The position numbers and the translations under genes were made by a program. From contig JBBHKE010003327.1 in the NCBI GenBank assembly GCA_037447655.1, positions 1 to 64,000 of the forward strand: DNA of 64,000 nt. Direction: 5' to 3'. Below, in pieces: positions 54,429-64,000 of the stretch (within the stretch, counting starts at the first letter, position 1; every line of letters begins with the position of its first letter). Source of the stretch: Zygnema cylindricum. Taxonomy: Eukaryota > Streptophyta > Zygnematophyceae > Zygnematales > Zygnemataceae. Below the pieces are notes generated by a model that saw only the letters and a list, made by a program, of their open reading frames with translations, made no database searches and was not told where the DNA came from.

Positions 54429-56270
54429 CTGGTGGAAAGTGAGTACAGAATGCAATTTTTTTTGACTTTTTTCATTTAATATGCTGAAACTCGAATACTC
54501 GTTACACGTTCTTACAAAACAAGTCGAAGAGAAGCCTAAGCGATGGTAGATGCGACAAGGGACATTCAATTTCTTAACTTCGTTGTTCATGCTGACTTGA
54601 CAACATTGTGGACACTAAAATTTCAGTGTTCTATTTCTCGATTCAATGGTGTTCAAAATTAGAATTGAGAGCTCAGGGTGGGTTTCAATAGAAATGAGGT
54701 TAGATGCGTCATCGTTATCCTCGTGAAAGTTGGTTGTTCATTGAAAGATAAGAGAAAAATATGAGTCTATTACAAGAAGATGGGACGAGTGCATATTTCG
54801 ACGATCAATGTGTCCACTATCTATTCCTATTTGCGTGATAAATCAACTTTTCTACTCGCACAAGTGTCCATTTGGAGACCGCCAATCAGAAGGTAAGAAT
54901 TTCACCTTCCATAGCATCCGTTGGATTAAAAATCAGACAAGTGCGCACGGATCAAATTTATTATAAAGGCAACAAAAAACTGATAGCTGTTTGAGGTGTG
55001 GTGTACCACATTGGATATTTTCGGTTTGATGTTCGACAATTGATAAGGGACATTTCAAAATTAAATTTGTAATTTAGTGTTTGTCTATTTTTTTCAGTTG
55101 ATAGGCCACAATGTCAAACAATCTACTTTTCAAAATACCATTCAATGTGTAACCAAGTGAGAAAATGGTCCACCTACAAGCCACTCCAGGGCTCAAAAGA
55201 GCTAAAATATATTTTCTGCTAATTGTGCAAAAAAAGAATATTGTGAACAACATATTTGGTCCGCAAATTGAAGGTACAATTGCCATCACATACTTACGCC
55301 CTTTTAAAGCTTTTAACTCCATTTATATGAATCCCCTAAAATCATCATAGCACCAACACCAGTAAAATCATGCTCTTAAAAGTTTACTTTCAATAATTAT
55401 CAGGTTGAATTTTTTTTGTCCACCAAGAAGTGCAGTTATAAATGTGGCAAATCACATATACAGTTTTCAACTACACAGACTCTTTAATGGCATCCTTCAT
55501 TTCCTCCTTTGTTTTTTTTTTGTATTCTATCAAAAACAAGAAACCGATCAGCATGAACATCACAGTGGACGGTGTCCAAATGTAAAATGGTCCACTTTGA
55601 AATGTCATTATCACATGATCATCAAAATTGCGATCTACTGGGAGCCAATCAAGGCCCAGGGGATAGGAGAGAGTGTCCAGAGGAAGTACAATAGTGCCAA
55701 CAAAAAATATATGCTCAAGATTAATGGATTTAATACTCAGACACCATTGCATACATATAGAATGAATGAAAACAAATATTATTGATACTAAATAATAATC
55801 CGAACTTGTTTTTATTTCACATTCACTGTGGTTCTGACTGCCAGTTACCTCATAAGGAGACGTTGGTTTGAAAAAACGAGAAACTAAACAAAAAAATGAT
55901 CAGTTCTTGAAACAGTCAAATCTTGTCATTCACTAATGTTACAACATGCTAAGCATTCTTGTTTTTAAATTTTTTGTCTTCCTTTTTCATTTCTTTACTG
56001 GACAGAAGACCGACAGAAATCACAATAAACTGTTCGTTTTTAGCGATATTTGGCAATCCATTTGTACCGGTGGACTTTATCGATTCGAATATTTGTGGCG
56101 TGATGTGACGTGACGCAATGAATCGAAGTGTACGAAATCTGACGGCGATTCCGCCAACCTTTATTTCGAGTACCAATTATGCCAGAATAAAGGAGCGACA
56201 CATTTTGGTGGAAAACGACAAAGGGCAATATCTCATTGCACCACTTATTTAGTCATTTCATCACAGGGTG
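54429..56270. other. Sequence upstream of the first recognised monooxygenase exon
   Basis: The exon carrying the N-terminal GxGxxG nucleotide-binding motif should lie here or beyond. I found no convincing match. A short minus-strand stretch at about 56110-56160 (KVGGIAVRF-like) is only weakly suggestive. An element with a LARD-like interior begins at about 56.3 kb and may have separated the gene from its 5' end. Confidence 0.35.
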
Positions 56271-56714
56271 ACACACAGAAAGGCATAAAGTGCATCATAG
56301 CACTTTAGAACATTATCTCGCATCTCATGAAAATATCATGCAGATCACTCTCAGACTCAGATTATTTCAAGATCATCATAGAAAGCATCAACTTTATTGA
56401 TCAAAACTCTTTGTACATTCTTTATTAGGATCTTATCTTAGAACATTAGGAAGGAGATTGTAGCTTTATTAGAGTTAGTTCGTAGGAACAATTTGTATTC
56501 CAATCGGGGCTCACTTTGGCTTACGCCTTTTGGCCCCTTGACTATAAATACATTGCCTAAGGTGCTCAAACCTATCTATTCTATGGATTTGTTCCTATGC
56601 TTCTCCCATTGCTATCTACTTAGTGGTTCTCACAGGCTAAGACTCGTTGTGCTAGACTACATGTGTTTATAAGCCTAAGTGCGCACTAGCTTTAATGTCC
56701 CTGTAAATTTATCA
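56270..56714 (+). repeat. Probable 5' LTR of a second LARD-like element
   Basis: Ends TTTATCA directly before a half-tRNA(iMet) primer site at 56715. Contains a TATA-like GACTATAAATAC at about 56540. The left boundary is approximate because no partner LTR is present in the window. Confidence 0.55.
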
Positions 56715-56728
56715 GGTTATGGGCCCAC
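56715..56728 (+). promoter_or_regulatory. Primer binding site, half-tRNA(iMet) type
   Basis: GGTTATGGGCCCAC directly follows an LTR end TATCA, identical in core to the sites at 4197-4211 and 30557-30571. Confidence 0.75.
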
Positions 56729-59700
56729 AGCCCCTAGTCTAACTGAACTCTAACTAACTAGCTAATAGGGAGTCGAGCCGAGAAAAGTCTTGCAGATCCG
56801 TGGAACAACTCCAGTGAAACTGAGTTCGCTTCCTGCAAAGACCAGTGGCAAGAGAAAAGAAAGAGGATCAGATGCTGAGAGAGAGAGAGAGAGAGAAATT
56901 TGGCCCCAGGACATTCAACAAGTGAAGGGGTTATTAGAGATCCAAAAAGGGAGGAGATAAGCTGACAGAACATCAAAAATGGGAGTAGCCGCGAAGGAAG
57001 AGATTCTAAAATCTTTGATGACAACCAGATACCGACGAAGGAGTCCACTAACAACTACATCGGCTACTACCTTAGTCTACTTGATGATGGTGATGCAATC
57101 GACATCGACCTCCCTAATGGATTCAAATATCACATTGCTAATCATATCCCTCCCGGATAAAGTGATGAAGCAAGTCACCGAGATCCGAGGACGTTGACAT
57201 GGAGCGCTGCAAGTGAGGAGTTGGCGAGAATCAAGGCCAACACCGAATCAGAGTCACTCAGCGATAAGGACTCGATAATCTCCACCAAGGCACCGGCTGC
57301 AAGTGAAAAAAGAGAAGGGGTCATAAATCTGCAAGTAAGTGACACAACCAAAGAGGAGAGACACCTCCACCATGAAAAGGATGGAAGTCTCGCAGAGGAA
57401 TGAGGCACGCACTAGGCATGCAAGGAGGGGAGATTGTCAGATGGTTACAGAAAATCCAAGCAAGGAAGTCAAAGGTGACCGATGCAACTCGGCCACACAA
57501 CAACGAGATCGGACCAGATCCGAAGACTGTAGACAGAACTACAACACTAAATCAGAGCAATCAAACTCATCGCTAGTGAAAAGAGTGAAGATGGGTTGGA
57601 TGGGTTTGCTACAGAGTCAAGCATCATGGCTTACCAGAGATCGGAAGATGATGAGGAGCTTAGCAACACCGAAGACAGTGAGAAGGCGGTGACTCCACAA
57701 AAAATGAAACGACGCACAGAAATCTGCAAACAAGAGGCAGAAAGTCCAAGACTAGAGCGTCAGTAAACATAAAGTTTGGCCCGATTCGATGAAAGGAAAG
57801 CATGGTCATAGAAAAAGGAGTGCCATTTCATAGTGACAAGCTAGGAAAAGGTGGGAGGAGAGAGGCGTGGATGAAAGGAGGGGAATACTCACAAAGGAGA
57901 CTTTGTCATCGAGTGACAAGGATCAGCCCCATGCATCAAAAAACCAGATCCAGTCACGTAAACCACCAATGTCAACAGATCCCAAGAAGGAATCCAAGGC
58001 ATGTGAATAGAGAAACCAAGCAACAAAACAAGAAAGAGTGTCAGTAAATCTGAGAACTGAAAACAATGCAATAATCCTCAATGGAAGCAAAGACAAGGAA
58101 AAAAACAAGTCAAATGCTTTAGTAGAAAACAGAAAATCTGAACAGAGTTCAAGAAGTAGTTTTTCAGAAACAAGTTGCATTAAAGACATTGGAGGCAGGA
58201 AGACTAGATTCAAAGGTAGATAGTAAGCGCATAAAAACTCTCATTCTAGAGGTCATGGAACTCACCAAGTAGAAAGAGTCAAGACGGAACAAAAGACTTG
58301 AAGAGCAATAATGTTAGAGGTAGCCATCCAACTAAGAGCGGTCATATAAACTGAGTAAAAGTTCACATGGACTAAGTGAAGGTTCACATGGACTAAGGTA
58401 GAGAGGACGAAAGGATCAATCTGCAAGACAAAAGTCAAAAGGGTCACATCCAGACTCACGAAGGTAGTGGAAACAAAGTGGAGGTCAGCAGGGGAGAGAA
58501 GTAAATGAGGGACAACTCCAAGACAAACCTAGTGGGAAGAAACTTAGTGGAAGGATTACAGAAAGATCAAAGAAGTAAAATCACAAGTCAAACACTAGGA
58601 AACAACTACAAAGGTCATAGGGCATTCAGCAGCAGTGGGAGTCACAGAGTTCGTAGTACAGGTACAAAGGACTCACCAAAAGGAGCTCACATCATGAGGA
58701 CTCCAAGGAGACGCCGGACGAGTCAACCGCACAAGCTCAACATCTCCAGTAAAGGCGCTCGCTCTACCACCGAATGATCATAGATCAGAGGACGACGAAC
58801 CAAGGGAGTTAAAACTGCAACAAAGAGGAAGAATGACGAACCAAGGGAGTTAAAACTGCAACAAAGAGGAAGAATGATCAGAAAAAGGTACTCTCGCAGA
58901 AAAATAGTTTGGAAGAAAACGTGCAAAAGACATCAGGAAAATGAAAAGACTGAAATCAAAATTGAAAATCTTTTAGATGTTCAGCCAGCTGATGCAGCAG
59001 TGCTATCAGCTGAAGAGGAGACAATGAGAAAAGACTTACCATGCCACCATCAGAGAGGGAAGAAAATTGAGGATTGGCCAAAGGCGAAGTCCACTCCCAA
59101 AGGCGAATTCGAAGGACTTCCACCTCCAAGAGGAATTCCTACTGCCGTGAAGAAGGCAAGTTCTGCAAATCGGAGAGAAAGAGGGGAAAGGTTAGAAAAC
59201 AAATACCTAATCACAAAGGAAAGCCCAAATCAGATTTCAATTAGCGCTTGTCACTCAGATCTTACAAAACTCTTCAACTCACACTGCGTGAGCAGCATGC
59301 AACAGAAGCAGAACAAAGACACCGAAAGAATGGAAGAAACCTTACCAAGTTTTAAGAGGGAGTTTGGAGTCAGTGGGAGCAAGTTCGAGGAGAACACCCA
59401 CAAACAACTCCAAAGAGCCAGTGAAACTCAAACTTGTCATATCAGTGAGTATGGCAACAGGAGAAGAACCGAAGGTTGAGACTCGCAAAGTCAAAACATA
59501 TAAAGATGCATTGTTGACCAGAACTAACACACTTGGGAAAAATTGGATGCGAAGGACAAAATTCTTACCTCAATGTTAGGAATGCCCTTTCAAAATCATC
59601 CGCTTCAAAGGACTTCACATACGGCCGAAGCTCAGGAGGTCACGATCATGAGTGGAGAGCACTTGAAAACGCCAAGCACAGCGGAAGGCGTGATGGGAAA

Positions 59701-60188
59701 GAACAAAAATATTAGTTTCAAATTCCAGTCCCTATGTCAAAATTAGGTCAATGTCTAATTTCGCAAAACAGAAAAATTGGAAGCTCAAACTTAACAACAG
59801 ATAGGAAGACATCAGTTAGAATCCGTAGGTCAAAAGATTCTAAAGATGAAAGAGACTTCAATGAACCTCAAAAAGAAACTTCAAAGCAAACACTCAAAAA
59901 GAAAATAGGATACACGAGGTGACCTTAGAGAATAGCTGCCAAAAAGGAGTACAAAGGAGGATTAAGATACATCTCAAATTGTAAGAGTTGAGTAGCCAAG
60001 GAAATTTTTACCTCAAAGAAAAATCCCACGTAAAAAATATAGCGGAAGCCATGGTCGAGGAAACAAAAGGAAGAATTCCAATCGCCATTAAGAAGAACCT
60101 AAACCTTAGCCTTCAAGAAGGCGTGCTAAGATGTGGCAGCCTGAGGAGAAATGAGGAGATAGACTAAACCCTAAATGAGATACCAGAA
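56729..60188 (+). mobile_element. Second LARD-like element, interior
   Basis: Purine-rich plus strand with consecutive short Lys/Glu/Arg/Asn/Ser-rich frames, as in the element at 29.9-43.0 kb. A Gag-like remnant lies at 56990-57230, best read as broken frames with GYYLSLLDDGDAIDIDLPNG and then LTWSAASEEL. Tandem duplications occur at 58785-58875 (45-bp unit) and 58350-58400. No polymerase gene is present. The element ends at an A13 run (60188-60200) against copia-5 sequence and has no 3' LTR. Confidence 0.6.
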
Positions 60189-60488
60189 AAAAAAAAAAAC
60201 AGGGTTATCTTAAAGGCTTTGTGTGAGCTGCCTACTCTAAGGACCTATGAGGTCTCAAAGATGTAGGTTATAGGCCCACCTTCTAGGGTGCCAATCTTTA
60301 ATGGTACTGGCTTCATATAGTGGGAGAGTATGATGATAGGAGCTCTATGTGAGAAAAGGTTTTGGGGAATAGTGAGTAGACGGGTGAGGCATCTATCCAG
60401 TCTTGGCAGCCCTCTAGAGTTTGGAGGAAGGAGATTCACCAGAGATGTAGATCCATCTCCAACATAGGGAACAAAAGAAGGGAAGGTA

Positions 60489-61382
60489 GTGGACATAGGA
60501 AAAGAGAAAGAGACTATTACATTGATAGCAACCGTTTCGGCATTCATGTCACCAATTTCGAGGAACGAGGAGAATGATATGGATACATGTGACTACAACA
60601 ATATGGCGACAAAGCACTTTCTCCTCCGCCATCTTACTGAAGGGCTTGCATCTCCTCATTTGCAGGTAGAGAGCCCTTCCGATCTTTGGGTGGCTCTCAT
60701 AGAGATGTACTGAAGTGGTACAATTCAACAATAACAGTTGGCTAATCATAAAATTAACGCATATGTATACAAGGGGGGGAAGATGTTGGATTTTTGTAAT
60801 GAGCTCGCAACACTTTTCATGGAGCTAGAGAGTGTTGGACAAGTTGAAACTGAAAAGATAAAGGTTAACTGCTTGCTCATGAAGTTACCAGATGAGTTCG
60901 AGAACATAATCAACCGTGTGTAGGACTTGCTAGACTCAAAGTGGATATGGAATTCAGTGGTAGGGATGATTCTCGTTCAGGAGAACACGATTGAGATCCG
61001 AAGGGGAGGAAAGAGTGGGCAAGCCTTGGCAGCTGGGACCGATTGGAGGAACAACGATTCTAGGAAACCGGTCGGAAATTATAGAAGGGGGGGGCAAAAA
61101 AATCAGACCAAGGAGTTTGGACCAAAGGCTCCCAAGGGTTTGTGTTATTTTTGTAAGAAACCAGGGCACTATATGGCAGAGTGCACTAAGTTAACCGAAC
61201 TTCGATTAAAAGAGGGGCAGATTGGTGGACCTCCAAGAGGAAAGAAAAAGGCTTTTGTGACTCACGTATACAAGGAGGAATCGGAGGATGAGGACGGTGA
61301 GCTCTTGTTAGATGAGGAGTTGGAGGCAAAGACCGAGGTCGAAAATTCCTCGAAAGCAAAAGTGTGTTTTTGGAGGTTTTAA
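60489..61382 (+). pseudogene. copia-5 Gag
   Basis: Pieces encode the same Gag as copia-1: LTEGLASPHLQVESPSDLW, KINAYVYKGGKMLDF, LMKLPDEFENIINRV, MILVQENTIEIRRG, and a CCHC knuckle CYFCKKPGHYMAEC near 61143-61184. Stops lie near 60711 and 60921, and a frame change near 60925. Confidence 0.85.
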
Positions 61383-61620
61383 AGGTGAAGGAGGTTGGAT
61401 TGTGGATTCCGCTGCCTCCGTGCACATGTGTAAGGATAAACACATGTTCACTTAGATGAGAAAGATTCCCACCGTAGAGATAGAGTATGGGTGAGAGGGT
61501 ATTCACTACTACTATTGTAGGATCGGTAGATGTGAAAGTCTTAGTGGAGGGAAAAACATCCATAGTGACATTCTCTAATGTGTTGTTTATTCCTTAGTTA
61601 AATAAAAACCTCATCTCAAC
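61383..61620 (+). pseudogene. copia-5 protease remnant
   Basis: GGWIVDSAASVHMCKDKHMF with DSAAS in place of DSGAS, then RKIPTVEIEYG, interrupted by stops. The catalytic Gly is lost. Confidence 0.75.
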
Positions 61621-61624
61621 GTCT

Positions 61625-62530
61625 ATGTTAGATGATAAGGGATTTGAGACTAGCACTAGGAAGGGAACCTTCACTGCTAGCTTTCAAGAGGAAGTTTATT
61701 TCACTGCTGAAAAAGGTAGCGAAGGGATATTTAGACTGATTTTAAGCAATGAAAATAAGAAACTTTACTATTCTGGTGTTCATTATATTATGTTGTGGCA
61801 TAAGATGCTTAGATATGTGCATCTAGATAAGTTGAAAGAAATGAAAAAGATGGGAATAGTGGAAGGAATTCAGTTTGATGAAAGTGAAAACCTAAGTGAC
61901 TGTAGTGGTTGTGCTCAAGGTAAGGCACACATATTACCCTTCCCAAAGGAATCCACTTATAAAGGGGAAAAAGTGTTAGACTTGGTACACACTAATATTT
62001 GGGGACCGGCCAAAGTGCCCTCAGCGGGTGGTAAAAGGTTTATGATGACAATCACTGACGATTGGTCTCGATACTGTAGAGTGTATTTTTTGAAAAATAA
62101 ATCAAAGGCCCCACAAGTTTTTAAGAAATATAAAGCATGGAGTGAAAAACTCCATGAGACCCCTATTAAGAGAGTAAATAGTGAAAATAAGGGAGAGTAT
62201 ACCTCCAATCAGTTTGAGGATTTTCTAAGAGAAGATGGAGAACAACACCAAAAGATAGTTCCAAAAGATCTTGAGCAAAATGGTGTAGCGGAGTGGTTAA
62301 ATAGAACACTAAGTGATAGTGCTAGGAGTATGCTCTCAGATAAGAAGATAGGAAAAAGATTTTGGGCCGAAGCAATGAACTGTGCAAATTATCTCAAGAA
62401 TAAAGTTCTTACTTCGGCAGTAAAAGGCCAAACTCCTTATGAGAGATGGACCAGCCAAAAACTAGATGTTACACACTTAAAGGTTTTCGATATTGAAGTA
62501 TTCAGTCTACACACAGATGGGTCAATTTGA
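61625..62530 (+). pseudogene. copia-5 integrase (catalytic triad altered)
   Basis: 301 open codons with the pre-integrase element (LWHKMLRYVHLDKL, CSGCAQGKAH) and a DDE core. The first two acidic sites read HTNIWGPAKV (Asp to Asn) and NSENKGEY (Asp to Glu); the third, EQNGVAE, is intact. The long frame despite lost residues suggests slow loss of open frame rather than function. A frame change follows at 62530. Confidence 0.88.
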
Positions 62531-62539
62531 AGTTGGATC

Positions 62540-62992
62540 CGAAAGGAAAACCAGGATATCTGCTAGGATATGATGAAGATGTAAAAAGATATAGTGTATG
62601 ATCTCAAGAGAGAAGATATAATCCTAGTAAAGAATCTAGTGGTCATGGATGAAAGGAAATATATAGATCCATTTAAGCATACAAAGGCAATCAAAATCAG
62701 ATTTGAGTTAGAAAATTCTGATGACTTTGAGCTTCCTAACTATCTACGTTTTCGAGAAGATGATGATCTTGCATGTTCAAATCAAACCGAGGAGGATTCA
62801 GCCGTGGAACCCCTAATGCCAACTCCAACGGAAGCGGAAAACGTGGTGGAAATAAACCCGAAATCGAGGGATAGGGGAGACGTCGAACTATTCGAAAGAA
62901 TCCACGAGAGCCATCCATTCCGACATCCGAGTTTGAGGGTGGAAGGAGAAGCAGCAAAAGACTGCAAGAGAAACAAGTTAACATCAAGGTAA
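62540..62992 (+). pseudogene. copia-5 integrase C-terminus and linker
   Basis: GYLLGYDEDV-like sequence across a frame change, then MYDLKREDIILVKNLVVMDE and an acidic linker. It aligns with 1515-1850 (minus) in copia-1. Confidence 0.8.
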
Positions 62993-62999
62993 CCAAACT

Positions 63000-64000
63000 G
63001 TCTCATCTAGATGAACCCCACACTTATGGTGAGGCGATGAAATGTCCTCGGAGGAACTGGTGGAAGACAACCATTAATGAGGAGATGGCTTCGATTATAG
63101 CATCCTATAAGTGGTAATTAGCTGTCCCTTTGATAGGAAGCCAATCGGGTGTAAGTGGGTATTTAAATTGAAATTTAACCCGGATAACACCATTAAGCGC
63201 TACAAGGCTCAATTAGTGGCAAAGGAATTTACCCAAAAAAAGGGAATTGACTACAAGGAAACTTTTGCTCCGGTCGTCAAGTTTCCCTTTGTTCGGATTC
63301 TTCTCAGTATGGCGGTAGCACAAGACATAGAAGTGCATCAGATGGACATCAAGACGGCCTTCCTACATGGAGAGTTAGAAGAGGAGATTTTTATGCGACA
63401 GCCCAAAGGATTTGTGGAGCAAGGGGAAGAGAGCAAGGTATGTCGATTGATCAAATCTTTGTATGGGCTGAAATAAGCGCCCTATCAATGGAACAAGAAG
63501 CTCGATGAGTTTCTAACAAGCTAGGGATATATTCGGATCACCTCAGATCACTCAATTTATTTTTTTGAAGATGAGTAAGGAATAATTTTTATTGCAATTT
63601 ATGTTGATGATTTGCTTATTTTAAGTAAATCTATGATAAAATAAATAAGTTGAAAAATGATCTAAAAGGAAGATTTGAGATGAGGATATAGGAGAAGCAA
63701 GGTATATTTCGGGAATCTAAGTACAGAATGACATAGATAGAAAGATAATATGATTAACTCAAAAAGAGGCCATTGGAAACATGTTAGAAAGATTCCAAAT
63801 AGACAAGGCTAATAATTGTACCACTCTTATGGAACTAAAAAAGGGAAGTGAGGGGAGTGTGGAAGAGGGAGTTATAATCTTGGAGGATGAGGTAGAACAA
63901 GAAAAGAAAAGATTTATGTAGACCATCCCTTATAAACAAGTAGTGGGCAGCCTAATATATTTTCTGAGTTGTACTCGTCTGGACATATTCGCAGTTGTAG
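63000..64000 (+). pseudogene. copia-5 reverse transcriptase (partial)
   Basis: The frame 63111-63476 and later pieces encode [43 protein letters not shown], the catalytic YVDD at 63600-63611, and PYKQVVGSLIYF up to the window end. Stops at 63474, 63523, 63577 and others interrupt it. Confidence 0.88.

Larger units (their letters stand above)
60202..64000 (+). mobile_element. copia-5: decayed Ty1/copia element, runs off the right edge
   Basis: The last ~65 bp of an LTR related to copia-1 (GTTATCTTAAAGGCTT and onward), a primer site at 60266-60280 (GGTTATAGGCCCACC, one change from the others), then Gag, protease, integrase and RT on the plus strand. Protein similarity is closest to copia-1 and copia-2 in the window. 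Many stops and altered catalytic residues show that it is old. Confidence 0.88.

Noticed and set aside
55940-56230. N-terminal exon of the monooxygenase
   Set aside because: A short stretch (KVGGIAVRF) is reminiscent, but the glycine-rich motif is absent and stops interrupt it.

Overview
The window is eukaryotic, most likely from a plant-lineage (streptophyte) nuclear genome. It is AT-rich and packed with nested LTR retrotransposons. I find one spliced host gene (GT..AG introns) and no bacterial operons or rRNA. The organism call is an inference from plant-type Ty1/copia and Ty3/gypsy elements, half-tRNA(iMet) and tRNA(iMet) primer sites and a zeaxanthin-epoxidase-like gene. A charophyte alga is one possibility, because retrotransposon-borne cytosine methyltransferases have been reported there and in dinoflagellates.

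Region 1 (1-18.25 kb) is a nest built in a minus-strand copia element (copia-2; 5100-6083 plus 16370-17285). A second minus-strand copia (copia-1, 1-5099) sits in its RNase H. A ~10.3 kb plus-strand gypsy element (6084-16369) sits in its reverse transcriptase, and a plus-strand copia LTR (17286-~18251) in its integrase. The gypsy element is the most striking object in the window. Between protease and reverse transcriptase it carries a C5 cytosine-DNA methyltransferase domain (12379-13656) with recognisable catalytic motifs in canonical order. The copy has lost integrase by a deletion running from RNase H into the 3' LTR, and it is interrupted by stops and frame changes. Its LTRs differ at only about 14 positions in ~955 bp.

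Region 2 (18.25-29.9 kb) is mostly unrecognised AT-rich sequence. It holds a decayed gypsy 5' half (tRNA-iMet primer site, gag, zinc knuckles, protease motif; 22.6-25.03 kb), a ~20-bp minisatellite (25.05-25.42 kb) and a MITE-like inverted-repeat element (25.94-26.54 kb).

Region 3 (29.9-43.03 kb) is a large non-autonomous LTR element (LARD-like; two 628-bp LTRs, target duplication AACTT) carrying only a Gag-like fragment. A copia element (copia-4, 31990-39327, target duplication AGGAG) is inserted inside it. The 5' interior of copia-4 is replaced by a minus-strand fragment of a third copia with its LTR (copia-3).

Region 4 (44.0-54.4 kb) is a minus-strand host gene with at least eight exons encoding an FAD-dependent monooxygenase. 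Exon phases agree across most junctions, but an in-frame TGA and a one-base A-run excess suggest it is decaying or contains sequence errors. Its introns host a long inverted-repeat element (46.70-48.41 kb), a complete 552-bp TRIM whose LTRs contain a tRNA cloverleaf (48725-49276, target duplication GGATA), and a 215-bp MITE (51.87-52.09 kb).

Region 5 (56.3-64.0 kb) is the 5' half of a second LARD-like element followed by a decayed plus-strand copia (copia-5) that runs off the window.
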